Below, piece by piece: positions 1 through 11,260 of a stretch of DNA of 64,000 nucleotides (position 1 is its first letter; every line of letters begins with the position of its first letter). Source of the stretch: Girardinichthys multiradiatus (taxonomy: Eukaryota; Chordata; Actinopteri; Cyprinodontiformes; Goodeidae); assembly GCF_021462225.1 (NCBI RefSeq), contig NC_061804.1:7789740-7853739 (forward strand), written 5' to 3'. Both the position numbers and the translations under genes were made by a program. The notes under the pieces were generated by a model, which was given only the letters and a program-made list of their open reading frames with translations, was not told where the DNA came from and made no database searches.

Positions 1-235
1 CACACACAATAATACCGACGTCACTCCTTCACTCTTGATTCTCAGCTACGGCAGCACACAGCGCCACCTCTGTCCGGAGGAGTAATGTCAACATCTTCCA
101 TACACACACACGAAACATACACCCCACACACTGAGCTTCTAATCACATATAGTTCAGGCAATTCCTGCAACAGTACATTCAAACGTTGTACACACACAAG
201 TGGTGTTGGACTAGGAGTAAGCACAGTACAGGTGT

Positions 236-478
236 TTACCGCTATTACTTCGGCGACGCCCCTGACTACGGTAGCCGTAATGCTGCAAGCGGTGCGGCTT
301 TATAGTTTACCAGTCGTACTGAAACATTTTGACAGAGCGCCGTGTACAACCAGTATGGATCAACCAATTAACCAATTGATCCATATATAAGGCGCTCCGG
401 ATTACAAGGCGCACTGTCATTTTTTGAAAAAACTAAAGGTTTTTAAGTGCGCCTTATAGTGCGGAAAATACGGTAATT
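236..478. repeat. MITE-like repeat, possibly with degenerate inverted ends
   Basis: The segment starts near a TTTACCG motif and ends with a sequence reading TACGGTAA, preceded by a 'gcgccttatagtgcg' stretch of a kind I associate with interspersed teleost repeats. The two ends are only loosely inverted, so boundaries are approximate. No coding capacity is apparent; the 101-codon open frame over it shows no recognisable domain. The rest of 1-920 shows no gene I can recognise. Confidence 0.3.
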
Positions 479-924
479 ATCTTTAAAGCGACTGCAAGAA
501 CTTACAGGTGTTTTTGTTTGTTTTCTTTTATCAAATTGTTCCCAGATGGCCGCTTCAAACCAGTTTAAGAACACACAACAGATTGAACAGTATTTTGCAG
601 GGTTCTCTGTGGTTAGGTGGGTCCTCCTTTGAGTGACGGCACATGAGAGTTCCCCGGCTGTTTTTGAGCATGCACAACATTTCTAATAGCGATCTTGGTG
701 GTTTATTATCTTCACGACTCCGAGTCCCTAGGGGTTTGTGGCAACAATGGCAGTGTATTCATTCAGTGAACCTGGCACAAACCTGCATAGACTGGTCATC
801 ACATAAACTAAACAAAACTGAACTGGCCACGCTGGTCTCATACCAGTCACTCTCAGGCCACTTACGCACAGACATTGGTACAAACAGGGCGTATAGTGGT
901 GTAAGTCTCAGAGCTGGGGAACAG

Positions 925-925
925 G

Positions 926-980
<55 letters not shown>
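925..980. repeat. (CA)n(TA)n compound microsatellite
   Basis: About ten CA units are followed directly by about 17 TA units. The TA tract is the landing site of the two Tc1-type insertions that follow; TA dinucleotides persist at 1459-1468 between them and at 3054-3060 after the second. Confidence 0.95.
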
Positions 981-983
<3 letters not shown>

Positions 984-1458
984 TACTGTGCAAACAACTT
1001 AGGCAGGTGTGAAAAAATGCTGGAAACAAAGAATGCTTTCAAAAAGGGAAGTGTTAATCATTTATTTTCATCAATGAACAAAATGTGGTGAATGAAAAAA
1101 AGAGAAATCTAAATCAAATCAATATTTGGTGTGGCCAGCCTTTGCCTTCAAAACAGCATCAATTCTTCTAGGTACACTTGCACACAGTTTTTGAAGGAAC
1201 TCGGCTTGTAGGTTGTTCTAAACATCTTGGAGAACTAACCACAGATCTTCTGTGGATGTTGGATTCCTCCTTCTGTCTCTTCATATAATCCCATGATGTT
1301 GAGATCAGGGCTCTTTGGGGGCCATACCATCATTCCCGTAAGTTTTGTTCTTCTTTACGCTGAAGGTAGTTCTTAATGACTTTGGCATTTATATTTCTGA
1401 AAGCATTCTTTGTTTACAGCATTTTTTCACACCTGCCTAAAACTTTTGCACAGTACTG
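981..1458. mobile_element. Non-autonomous Tc1/mariner-type MITE
   Basis: It begins CAGTACTGTGCAAA and ends TTTGCACAGTACTG, with longer imperfect inverted ends (GGCAGGTGTGAAAAAATGCTG on the left, CAGCATTTTTTCACACCTGCC on the right). TA lies on both sides, as expected for Tc1/mariner target duplication. The ~480-bp body has no open transposase frame, so it is a deleted or non-autonomous copy. It lies directly upstream of a full Tc1 element in the same TA tract. Confidence 0.8.
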
Positions 1459-1468
1459 TATATATATA

Positions 1469-3053
1469 CAGGTCCTTCTCAAAATATTAGCATATTGTGA
1501 TAAAGTTCATTATTTTCCATAATGTCATGATGGAAATTTAATATTCATATATTTTAGATTAATTGCACACTAACTGAAATATTTCAGGTCTTTTATTGTC
1601 TTAATACGGATGATTTTGGCATACAGCTCATGAAAACCCAAAATTCCTATCTCACAAAATTAGCATATCATTAAAAGGGTCTCTAAACGAGCTATGAACC
1701 TAATCATCTGAATCAACGAGTTAACTCTAAACACCTGCAAAAGATTCCTGAGGCCTTTAAAACTCCCAGCCTGGTTCATCACTCAAAACCCCAATCATGG
1801 GTAAGACTGCCGACCTGACAGCTGTCCAGAAGGCCACTATTGACACCCTCAAGCAAGAGGGTAAGACACAGAAAGAAATTTCTGAATGAATAGGCTGTTC
1901 CCAGAGTGCTGTATCAAGGCACCTCAGTGGGAAGTCTGTGGGAAGGAAAAAGTGTGGCAGAAAACGCTGCACAACGAGAAGAGGTGACCGGACCCTGAGG
2001 AAGATTGTGGAGAAGGACCGATTCCAGACCTTGGGACTGAGTCTGGAGTAGAAACATCCAGAGCCACCGTGCACAGGCGTGTGCAGGAAATGGGCTACAG
2101 GCATTCCCCAGGTCAAGCCACTTTTGAACCAGAAACAGCGGCAGAAGCGCCTGACCTGGGCTACAGAGAAGCAGCACTGGACTGTTGCTCAGTGGTCCAA
2201 AGTACTTTTTTCAAATGAAAGCAAATTCTGCATGTCATTCGGAAATCAAGGTGCCAGAGTCTGGAGGAAGACTGGGGAGAAGGAAATGCCAAAATGCCAG
2301 AAGTCCAGTGTCAAGTACCCACAGTCAGTGATGGTCTGGGTTGCCGTGTCAGCTGCTGGTGTTGGTCCACTGTGTTTTATCAAGGGCAGGGTCAATGCAG
2401 CTAGCTATCAGGAGATTTTGGAGCACTTCATGCTTCCATCTGCTGAAAAGCGTTATGGAGATGAAGATTTCATTTTTCAGCACGACCTGGCACCTGCTCA
2501 CAGTGTCAAAACCACTGGTAAATGGTTTACTGACCATGGTATCACTGTGCTCAATTGGCCTGCCAACTCTCCTGACCTGAACCCCATAGAGAATCTGTGG
2601 GATATTGTGAAGAGAACGTTGAGAGACTCAAGACCCAACACTCTGAATGAGCTAATGGCCGCTATCGAAGCATCCTGGGCCTCCATAAGACCTCAGCAGT
2701 GCCACAGGCTGATTGCCTCCATGCCACGCCGCATTGAAGCAGTCATTTCTGCCAAAGGATTCCCGACCAAGTATTGAGTGCATAACTGTACATGATTATT
2801 TGAAGGTTGACGTTTTTGTATTAAAAACACTTTTCTTTTATTGTTCGGATGAAATATGCTAATTTTGTGAGATAGAAATTTTGGGTTTTCATGAGCTGTA
2901 TGCCAAAATCATCCGTATTAAGACAATAAAAGACCTGAAATATTTCAGTTAGTGTGCAATGAATCTAAAATATATGAATGTTAAATTTTCATCATGACAT
3001 TATGGAAAATAATGAACTTTATCACAATATGCTAATATTTTGAGAAGGACCTG
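1469..3053 (+). mobile_element. Tc1-type transposon, copy A (DD34E family)
   Basis: A 1585-bp element begins CAGGTCCTTCTCAAAATATT and ends with its inverse, AATATTTTGAGAAGGACCTG. It has ~200-bp terminal inverted repeats (about 1469-1671 and 2851-3053) and flanking TA duplications. A near-identical copy (B) lies at 16769-18379. The very long inverted repeats match the IR/DR arrangement known for several fish Tc1-like families. The internal transposase gene is broken and described separately. Confidence 0.92.
1798..2777 (+). pseudogene. Broken Tc1 transposase of copy A
   Basis: The frame starts at an ATG at 1798 (MGKTADLT) and meets an in-frame TGA at about 1888 where copy B has CGA. Compared with copy B it has lost 19 nt near 2037 and 5 nt near 2101. 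Together these remove 24 nt, so the frame is shifted only between them and restored from about 2101 to the stop at 2775. The catalytic domain reads on with QHD...IENLW, and the second Asp and the Glu are 34 residues apart (DD34E). The first catalytic Asp is Asn in this copy: codon AAT at 2214-2216, giving SNES where copy B has SDES. The protein should therefore be catalytically dead as well as truncated. Confidence 0.85.
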
Positions 3054-3141
3054 TATATATGTATATTTGCTGTTTGTTGTTGTTTTCAAGCCTTTGTTTC
3101 TGTTAGTTATTTGCTTCCGGCTAATAAAAACACAATATTTA

Positions 3142-4720
3142 GTCAAGTCAAGTTTATTTATATAGCGCTTTTCAGCCACAAGGCCCTCAAAGCGCTGTAC
3201 ATGAGGAAAAACATTACAATGATACAGACAATCAAACACATAAAAACAAATCAAATGACATTAATAATCCTTGGGAGTTTACTGGTAAGAGCTGGTTCTG
3301 ATCCAATCTTTCTAATAGAGGTAATTAGCGCATTAAGTCCTCTGTGGTAAGGAATTAATCCGGTGCTAGAAGAAAAATTATATTATTAATCCTTGAGGTC
3401 GCTGGTATGAGGCAGCTGTGGTCCCATCATTCAAATAGTACCAGTCATGGGCACTCATTGAATTCTAAGTAGAGAAGATGGGTCACTGGTAGGTCCAAAC
3501 TTTTTAAATACTAATAATGTTTGGCTTTCACTGGTATGAAATTGTTGTAATACAATCCTTCTAAGAAATCGAAAAATCTATGAATCCTTCTAAGAAATCT
3601 AAAAAGCTCTGGTCATTGGTGTAAAAACAGCTGTAGTCAAATATTCAAATTACTAATAATATTTGGTTTTTGCTGGTAATCCTTCTGAGAAATCTGAAAA
3701 TCTATGAAAAGTAATGAAATCACACATTTAGGTAAAGCAAGATAGGAGGAAAAAAAAAATCATATTTCAGACTATTAGCAGAATAGAGTTGTGAAATAGT
3801 ACATAAAACCTCAGCAGGGGTAAGCAACACACACATAAGTAAAGATTTAGCAAGGGTATGGTGGAATCTTGAGGGTGCGAATGTAAGTCTGAGTGTTTGC
3901 AAGAATTAGACTGTCAACACTGATAGAAACGCTATTGTCTTTGAGAAGAGAGGTAGAAGTTTTATCAATCGGCTGCATAATCCTATCAGCACACAGCTGG
4001 TAGGGGAGTGCTGGGGAAGAGCGTCGTGTTTATATAACATCCAGGAGATATTTTGTCGATAGCCAGTTACCAGAAGTTGCCAAGGCCACATTGGGGCGCC
4101 AGATTTAGAGAAACAATAAACGCTGTTGTTCAGGCAGTTGTGAATTTCCAACCACCTTAAGAGTTTTACTCAATTGCGAATCCAAATAGCCAAATTTCTG
4201 GTACTTTCCACAGATCTCGAGCATACAACATCTCCAAGATTATATCCTTTAACCTCTGAGTCCAACCGCTGCCAGGTTGCGATTCTGTTCAAGAATCGTG
4301 TCCAGCTTGCGATTCTGCTCTCTTAACATTTCAGTCTGAGTGTTGATCGCTCTACAGACTCCATCTAACATCGCAGGAAGTTTTGGAAAGCTTTGAACAG
4401 CCGCCCATGTTTTGAGAATCACTCGATAAGCCAGGTAACCGCCAACTCCAAAAAGCAGAAATCCTGTTATCAAAAGTCCAAATATGTACACATCTTCTAC
4501 GTCCTCGACCAACATCGTAGTCAGGGATACAATCTTCCATTACTGCCAAGAATCCATTGAGTCCCGTCTGGACAAGAGGGTCTCCTTTACCCTGTCTTCC
4601 GGTCGAAAAAAAAGATTAGAATTTTACATCAGACCAATAAAAAACTTCTTTAATACAGAAATTTGGGATTAATGAAATATATTTTTAATACATGCTTAAA
4701 GGTTGTTATTTTCCAATATG
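3142..4720 (-). repeat. Unclassified interspersed repeat carrying a small ORF
   Basis: On the minus strand this unit ends with 'gctatataaataaacttgac', a tail type shared by many teleost retroposons; on the plus strand it opens near 3142 with the complement. At 3280-3700 a ~100-bp motif (CTGGTA..AGCTGT..ATTCAAAT..TAATA) recurs imperfectly several times. The distal ~95 bp (4624-4720) reappears at 19526-19625, which shows it is repetitive. The 88-codon ORF at 4249-4515 lies inside. I cannot assign it to a known retroelement or DNA-transposon class. Confidence 0.45.
4249..4515 (-). CDS. Hypothetical 88-aa single-pass membrane protein with coiled-coil tail
   Basis: I do not recognise this ORF. 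It starts at an ATG that follows an in-frame TAA nine codons upstream. Residues ~1-8 are acidic. Residues ~9-34 form one strongly hydrophobic segment (IFGLLITGFLLFGVGGYLAY) suited to a membrane helix. Residues ~50-82 are polar and heptad-like, with a repeated EQNRKLDTILEQNRNL pattern that favours an amphipathic helix or coiled coil. No splice sites, poly(A) signal or neighbouring host gene support expression. It sits in a repeat-like unit, so it may be an accessory ORF of a mobile element or a chance frame. Confidence 0.3.
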   Translation of the reverse strand: MLVEDVEDVYIFGLLITGFLLFGVGGYLAYRVILKTWAAVQSFPKLPAMLDGVCRAINTQTEMLREQNRKLDTILEQNRNLAAVGLRG

Positions 4721-5330
4721 CTATGACCTCAACCATTCCATTTTAATCTGACAAACGAGCATAATTGAAACACATATTCTAATTTAATAATTATGACATT
4801 ATATAGGGGGAAAATAATATATGTTTGATCCAAAGCTAAAACATTTTGGCATATTCTATTACAAAACACAAAATATACACTATAAGCATCCATTTTAATG
4901 AAGTTCAGTACATCAGTAGTCTCATAGCAAACAAAAAAAGAAGGGGACACAGACATCATCAGTGAATATAAGGGGTTTTTCTTTATTTAAAAAAACAACA
5001 AAAACTAAATTAAACAGAACACATGTAGAATATCTTTATATTCTGGAAAGTTTCCTTCCAATTAAATTATCTAGTTAGCAGGAAATCCCTCTTCCCCTGA
5101 GATTAGCAATGTTATCCAGCTTGCATTCATTTTAAAGTAGTCTTAGATTTCAGAAATATCTGGATGTGTTGCCTGAATCTAAAAAGTCATGTTGCCCTCG
5201 AAATTAAAAGTTGCTTTAATTCTAATTTATAATAAGTTTTCTAATAAAATTACTATATTGTAAAAAAAAAAAAAAAACCAACTAAAAACTAAATCTAATG
5301 TTTTTTCTGTTGATTTTCTTTTTTCTGCAG
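4721..5330. other. AT-rich non-coding DNA, probably intron of the coiled-coil gene
   Basis: Apart from a short poly(A) run near 5261-5277 nothing is recognisable. The 3' end has a good polypyrimidine tract and CAG acceptor leading into the exon at 5331. Confidence 0.5.
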
Positions 5331-5490
5331 GAGTCTGAATGAACTGAGGGTGTTACTCTTGGACTCACACCGCCACTCTCGGGATATGGAGAAAGACCTG
5401 AGCCGAGAGGTGCACAAGGCTGAATGGAAGGTCAAGGAGCAGAAGCTGCAGGACGACATACAAACACTGAGAGAAAAACTGCTGCTGCTG
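5331..5490 (+). CDS. Coiled-coil protein gene, internal exon
   Basis: The exon follows a TTTTCTGCAG acceptor and ends before GTGAGA. It is 160 nt: one base completes a codon, then 53 codons. The product (SLNELRVLLLDSHRHSRDME onward) is charged and Leu-rich with heptad spacing, typical of a long coiled coil. Upstream exons lie outside the window or are too short to see. The gene is on the same strand as gtf2ird1 and upstream of it. CLIP2 holds that place in mammals, but I could not match these residues to CLIP2. A centrosomal or microtubule-associated coiled-coil protein (for example CDK5RAP2/myomegalin-like or MTCL/SOGA-like) is a weak alternative guess. Confidence 0.8.
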
Positions 5491-5557
5491 GTGAGAACAA
5501 ATAATAACTTTGTGATTTAACATCACACTGGCTTATCAACATTTTTTCCTAAACCAG

Positions 5558-5640
5558 GGGTCTGCAACCTGCGCGCCAGACCCACTAGTGGCTCTTTGGA
5601 CCTAACTTACCTTCAACATTCTCTTCCTGCTAAGCTAGCT
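5558..5640 (+). repeat. Possible hAT-type MITE end
   Basis: The sequence CAGGGGTCTGCAACCTGCG followed by 'gtggctctttgga' resembles the start of common teleost hAT-type MITEs (CAGGGGTCTGCAACC...AAAGAGCC). I could not find a convincing opposite end, so this is a fragment at best. The remainder of the intron 5491-6932 shows nothing else I recognise apart from a short CA tract near 6021. Confidence 0.35.
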
Positions 5641-6932
5641 TTAACATTGCAAGGACACTTCTACCTGAAATATCAAAATAAAAGCACTTCCTGGTCTTTT
5701 CATTCACACGTTTAACACTCATTTATTTACTTACCACACTTTACTTCATTCGTTGTGTTGTAATTTATACCTGAAATATGAATAGCTTTACTATTTAGAA
5801 TTCAGACCAAAGTTTTTAAATGTGGATTTAGGAAATGGTTTCCCAATATTATCAAAACGTCTGCAGCTCAGAGTGAGGAGAAGAAAACTGTTGGATGGGT
5901 GCAAAAACTTGTTATCACTCATGTAAAAACTTTGTGTTGCAAGGCACCTGCACTATGCCTTCCTCCCTGTGTGTGTGAGATCATTGTTATCTCTGTGTGA
6001 ACCAGCCTCCTTTCTTTCTCACACACACACACCCTGTCTGAACTGTCTGTTGAACTGTGCATATAAATAAAGAGATAGGGTGTCAAAAACGTTGTAGTTT
6101 CACTGCAAAGTGGGCTACCCTTGCTGCAAGTAACTCTGACTGTATCGTTCTTACCTCTGAGTTGACTAAATAATACCTAACAAAAACCCTCCAGACCAGA
6201 TTTAGTGTAATATATAATGACATAGAAGACAATATGAAGACAGGGATAAACAGTTGATTCCTTAGTCTTTACAAAGATAGAAAAACACTTTGATTGTGTG
6301 TCGGTTTGATGAAAGATCGTTACTATGAACTTTACCTCCTTCCTGCTCCACAGAAGTGGCGAGAAAACCATAGAAACCACTCACATGTTTTTTTTACTCA
6401 GCAGGTCCTTTATTCTTCTGTCTATCATCAAGCATGTTCTGAAAACTCAAAAAGTGGAACAAAAGGACGTTTATGTGTGATTGATTTGGGACAGTGGCTG
6501 TATTGCTGCCTCTTCCTTGAAGTTATTTGAATGATCTTTCCCTAAAAGCATCACCATTGATTGGTCTAATGTTGATTATGCAGTTTCTATTATTATTTTT
6601 TTACCTTTTGAGCTCCAGGTTGGAAATAATTACCGACACTCGTAATAACTTGTTTCCCTCATTCAGTGTCCCCTACCATGTGTCATATTTAATGCTTAAT
6701 GCATAGAAAAAGACATTTTGAAATATACAAAATAGTTTATTTGTAACTATTAAATTGAAATTGTCAATAATTTAGGCTCCCAGTAATCTTTGAAGCGTTT
6801 TATCTGAGTTTTTGTTTGCAAACCTGCTCATATTTATAACCAGCCTTGCTATTTACAGGGAGTTTGACTTCTGTTCCTGCAGACTCTGTCGATAAGCCTC
6901 CTCCCTTGTCTGTGTCTGCGTTTGTTTTTCAG

Positions 6933-7121
6933 GGCCGGGAGCGTTCCTCCCCCGACCACCGGCGGTACTCCATGCTGGACCCTTCAGCTCTGGACTCAGA
7001 GGTGAGCCGCCTGCGCCAACGTCTGCTCTGTACCGAGGACGCCCTGAGGAATGCCTTGGAGCACAACCAGCAAGTCGACAAGCTTGTCCAGGCCATGCGT
7101 AGACATCCAGACAAAAGCCAG
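6933..7121 (+). CDS. Coiled-coil protein gene, internal exon
   Basis: The exon lies between TTTTTCAG and GTAAAG and has exactly 63 codons in phase 0, continuing the 5331-5490 frame. It encodes a basic linker (GRERSSPDHRRYSMLDPSAL, with possible RRYS-type phosphosites) and then a heptad-rich helix (LDSEVSRLRQRLLCTEDALR) ending with KLVQAMRRHPDKSQ. The structure suggests a flexible hinge between two coiled-coil segments. Family not recognised with confidence. Confidence 0.85.
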
Positions 7122-7651
7122 GTAAAGTGATTTAAAAGGATGAGTGACTAGCCAGACACCCACATGTTTTTTTAAGGACATTTGGTCTGTATTGAGAGCT
7201 GGAGAGCAGATTGTACATTGCAGGTGTGTGTTCAAGTGTATGGTGAGAGCAGACCATGATGTAAATGCTGTAGCAGTGTTGCTGCCAAAATTGTTCCAAT
7301 ACCTCACCTAGAAGGCTGCCAGCATGGTGTGTGCATGAAGGTCATAGCCTTGGCAGTGAGACTGCTTCTACCTCAGATTCTCAGATAACCAAGCCATGCA
7401 AATGATCATGGACCCTTTCTTATGGATATGCTGTCACCCTGTCCCCCACACGCCACCCAGGTTCCTGATACGCCACCACCATGATGAGCGCATACTCAAC
7501 ACAGGTGTTCAATTTGAATGGGGAGCCCATGGCGTGCTACAAGACCTGGTTAAAAGGTTATCCCCATTCGAACTGATTTTACAGTTTTTTTGTAAATGTA
7601 AGCTGGAAATTATGACTTCCAACAGTAAAAGTTGCAAAAGAAGGACACATT

Positions 7652-8323
7652 CAGGGCTTTGCAAAGTATTCACACACCTTGCCACAAGCCCTGTACAAGA
7701 TCGAACTGTTTGGCCAATATGCAAAAGTTTATGTGTGGAGTAAAATTAACATGGCAGATCAGCCTGAACACAGCATCTGTAGAGTAAAACAAGGTGGTGG
7801 CAGCGTCATGCTAGGGGAATGCTTTTCTCCAGCAGGGACAAGGAAGTTGTTCAGAGTTGACGGAAGAGGACAGGAGCTAAATAAAGGGCAAAGCTGCGAG
7901 AAAACCTTTTTGAGGTTCCAGAAAACATGAGATCAGTCAGCTGGACAACAACCCTAAACACCCAGCCAGAACCACAATGGAATAGTTAAGGTCATAGTGT
8001 GTTTAAAAGTGTTAAAATGGCCCAATCAAAGTCCAGACCTAGATCCAGTTGTAAATCTGTGGATAGACTGTCAAACTGATGTTCACAAACGCTCCTCATC
8101 TGATTAGACTGAGCAAATGTGTCTCTACCTTTGCATAGCTGGTAGAGACATACGCCAGAAGACTTGCAGCTGTGTTTGCTGCAAAAGGGGTTTTACTCAA
8201 AGGGGGTAAATACATATGCAAGCCACATTGTTGGATTTTTATTTGTAAAAGAATTTGAAAACCACGTCACAGATATTTATTACATTTTTCTATCTCATTA
8301 AACTGAAATCACACCTGGTACTG
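7652..8323 (+). mobile_element. Degraded Tc1-like element, transposase remnant
   Basis: Starts near CAGGGCTTTGCAAAGTATTC and ends GGTACTG before TA. A frame at 7679-7930 reads KIELFGQYAKVYVWS...KQGGGSVMLGECFS. This aligns by eye with the Tc1 transposase segment KIKLFGHNAKRYVW...KHGGGSIMVWACF in the element at 34468-36092. It has many indels and no functional frame. It sits in an intron of the coiled-coil gene. Confidence 0.7.
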
Positions 8324-8788
8324 TACAGTCTCCCTTTAGGTGTTTCTTTCAGGTTTAAGTGAATTTGGCAGACTTTTTTGTTCAAAGCGACTCACAAATG
8401 AGGAGATGACAGTGCAGCTGTTACTACAGCTAACAATAAGCTACTTAGAAGGAAGACCACTAGTCTGGCTCTGTCGGAAGTGACGGTTTCGAAGTGGAGT
8501 TCAGGCATGGAGGGAGGTGCAGAAAGAGATACAGGGTAGATGCTAGGACAGCAGATGCTCTCTGAAGAGCTGGTTCTGGTAGCGTAGTTCCACCATCGTG
8601 AAACGACACGTGAAAAAGGTCTGGATAGTGCTGTTGGCACTGCTAGCCGATGACAACCAGAGATCAGTACTTCTAATTTACCAGCAAAACAGTTAACAGT
8701 TAGCAAATTTTACATGCTTTAAAACTTCTGACTATAATGGGCTCAACTCCAGGCATGAGTCTACATTTGTCATTTCTGTCTTTTTCAG

Positions 8789-8848
8789 GTTCTCGGTGCA
8801 AATTCAGCGAATGGAATTTATCACCAGGAATCAAACAGCACTCAAGAG
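8789..8848 (+). CDS. Coiled-coil protein gene, penultimate exon
   Basis: Follows CTTTTTCAG and gives 20 codons in phase 0 (VLGANSANGIYHQESNSTQE). The donor, GAG|GTTGTT, is weak. If it is not used, the frame reads on for about 30 codons to a TGA near 8937, which would be an alternative C-terminus. The exon is polar and not coiled-coil. Confidence 0.6.
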
Positions 8849-9282
8849 GTTGTTGTTGAAGTTTTTTCCACTAAAATGTTTTTACTCAAAATGTTTTACA
8901 CAAAACCACATCCTTCCCACGCTGGAGAATGGATCTGTTGAAAAATAAAACAGGAGAGGGCAGGAAACATGCACTAAAGGATTCATTGACAAACCTATAC
9001 ATATTTTACCTGTTACTCAATGCAATCCTACATCTACATCTCAGAAAATGTTAACATTTTTGTTCTCTGGTTGATGCCAAATGCTGTTGAATTGGATATC
9101 ACAGCATCTCCTGTCTAAGACGAGCAAATAACGAAACTCAAGCATAATTTTAATGAGACTGAAAGACCGAAAGGAGACAAACAAATTTCAGAGAAGGAAA
9201 AAAAAGAGTTAATTTTCTGTTGAGGAGAGCAAACCCCTGGACAGTGTTGGTAAATCTGCTCTCTTTTAATCTTCTTTTATAG

Positions 9283-9294
9283 GAACAACACTGA
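9283..9294 (+). CDS. Coiled-coil protein gene, terminal coding codons
   Basis: After a TTTTATAG acceptor, a phase-0 join gives EQH followed by TGA at 9292-9294. The C-terminus would read SNSTQEEQH. The weak donor upstream makes this join the least certain part of the gene. The 3' UTR follows. Confidence 0.5.
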   Translation, partial: EQH

Positions 9295-9990
9295 TGGAAG
9301 CAGCAGAGACGAGTTGGAGACTGTGACGTGAACCCAGACTAATGCAAAGACCTTCAGAAAAAGCTCGAGTGAAACGTCTCCTGATGCTGCGTCGGACGCC
9401 TGAAAACATGAGTTTACAGTCAATGAATACCAAAACAGTGAATTGTATGTTGTTGCAGAATGTACCTAATAGCCAATCACAAAGGTCGCCTAAAGTACTA
9501 TAAAGTATGGGACATGAAGAGATATTATCAGTAAAACAAACTGCTGAGAACTCAGAGTATGGCTGCTCTGGATGCTTTACATTAGTTAGGAAGCTTAGTG
9601 GGAACTCCCCCTGTTTTGATGGACAAACATGAAGACCTGATGGACTGACTCTCAGTTGCTTTCATTGTTTTATTTATTGCTTTTACTTTGACATTTTGCT
9701 TTCTAATAATCCTTTGTACTGCTTGAAGCACAGCCCAACGTCTGACATTTCTATTTTATTCTGACGAGAACTGGTATCAGACTTGTTACCTTTCACCAAA
9801 CTGTAAAGTTCAATCTCCTGCTGTCGCACACACAAACAACAGAAATGTTTTCTTTAATCCCTTCATGACTGTAGTCAGGTTGTATGCATTTTATGAATGT
9901 TAGATTTTATAATACCCCTAGAAGTCATTCAGAAAAAAGTGCAGAACATACCCAACAAGTCACTCTAACTTAAATAAATACAGTTACCAG
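9295..9990 (+). other. Probable 3' UTR and poly(A) signal of the coiled-coil gene
   Basis: No open frame continues past 9294. An AATAAA hexamer at 9973-9978 is the first good poly(A) signal downstream, so the transcript probably ends near 9990-10000. The region 9990-10390 shows nothing recognisable. Confidence 0.5.
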
Positions 9991-10394
9991 GAGCAACCAT
10001 GTGTCTTAATATAAAAGGAAGGAAGTTATATTGCATTAAATGCCTTTTTGATCCTTTCAGTGCATTATTATGAAACTACAGGACAGCTGTGGAGAGCATC
10101 AGTACTCTTGATGTTATCAATTTGCTGATATAAACCCACTGGCAAAACTAGTTAAACACCATAGTGGAATGACCTGATGTGGACCTGATTTGGCGCATAT
10201 GCAGACCAGTGATGGGGGTGCAGAGCCAGCACCAAAGTGTTGGCATCATGAGTGAACCAGTTGCAGGAGCACTGAACTGATTTTTATAGGGGTTGCATTT
10301 TTTTTGGAGAGGTCACAGTGTCTCAGTTTTGGAGCCAAACGGTGCATGTGGATACCTGCACATTTTGTGGAAGTCTAGTTGCCACTAATTTAAT

Positions 10395-11260
10395 TTTATT
10401 CCTGGAGAGAAGGGTGTCTGGTTTGGAAGCCCCAGGGTCTCATCTTTGCTTTTTGCAGACGATGTGATTCTCCTGACATCATCAAGCCGTGTCCTTTAGC
10501 GTGCACTTGTGCAGTTTGCAGCTGAGTATGAGTTGGCCGGAATGAGTCGGCTCCTCTGAGTCTGATGCCATTTCTCTCAACCAGAAAAAGAGTGGACTGC
10601 TTCTTTCCGTGTTGGGTTTGTATATTCTGCCTCGAGCGGAGGACTTCAAGTAACTTTGTTCATGAGTGATGGTAGGATGGAGCAGAACATGGAAAGACAG
10701 TTTGGGGCCTCATCTGCAGCAATGTACCCACCCGCGATGTACTGTAAAACCAGGGATCTACATCTCTGGACATCGAGAACTACTCCCCCTTCATTCAGCT
10801 TTTAGATGGATCCGTGCTTCAACACACCTAAAGCACTTAACTGAATTCCATCTCCTGCATGTATTAAAGTTCTGCAGAGCTCTGGTAATGAGCTAGTCAA
10901 TTGATTCTGGATACAAACAGCTGAAATGTGCTTCCTCCAAAGCATGGCTGCGTTAAGCCTTTGAGATAGGGTGAGGAGCTCAATCAGCTGGGGGAGCTTG
11001 GAGTAGAGCCGCTGCTCCTATGCACCGGAGTCAGTTGAGATGGTTCGGGAAACATCTGGCCGGGACGTTTCCGCAGTGCTTTCTATCAGCATGTCCCTCT
11101 GGGAGGAGATGCCTTGGGATGCCCAGCAATGAGATGGAGTGTACCACCAGGAAAGAGAGGTCTGGTTTCACCCCTTGACCTGTTACACCTGCAGCCTGAT
11201 CTCGGCAAAGCAGAAGACAATGGATGGACAGTTACTTGAGACAGAACACAGGTAGGGAGG
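10395..11260 (+). mobile_element. Non-LTR retrotransposon (LINE) remnant with reverse-transcriptase motif
   Basis: Near 10450 the translation reads LLFADDVILL, the FADD form of the reverse-transcriptase catalytic box. Further on come segments resembling the C-terminal part of a very common fish LINE (…LSLRDRVRSSIS, ...VEPLLL, SQLRWFGKHL). Frameshifts and stops are frequent, so it is an old 5'-truncated copy. Fragments that look like the same family occur near 28049, 45850, 52420 (minus strand) and 59145. Confidence 0.75.

Noticed and set aside
643..1002. 119-codon frame running into the CA/TA microsatellite
   Set aside because: Its end is HTHIYIYIY microsatellite translation and no domain or splice context supports it.
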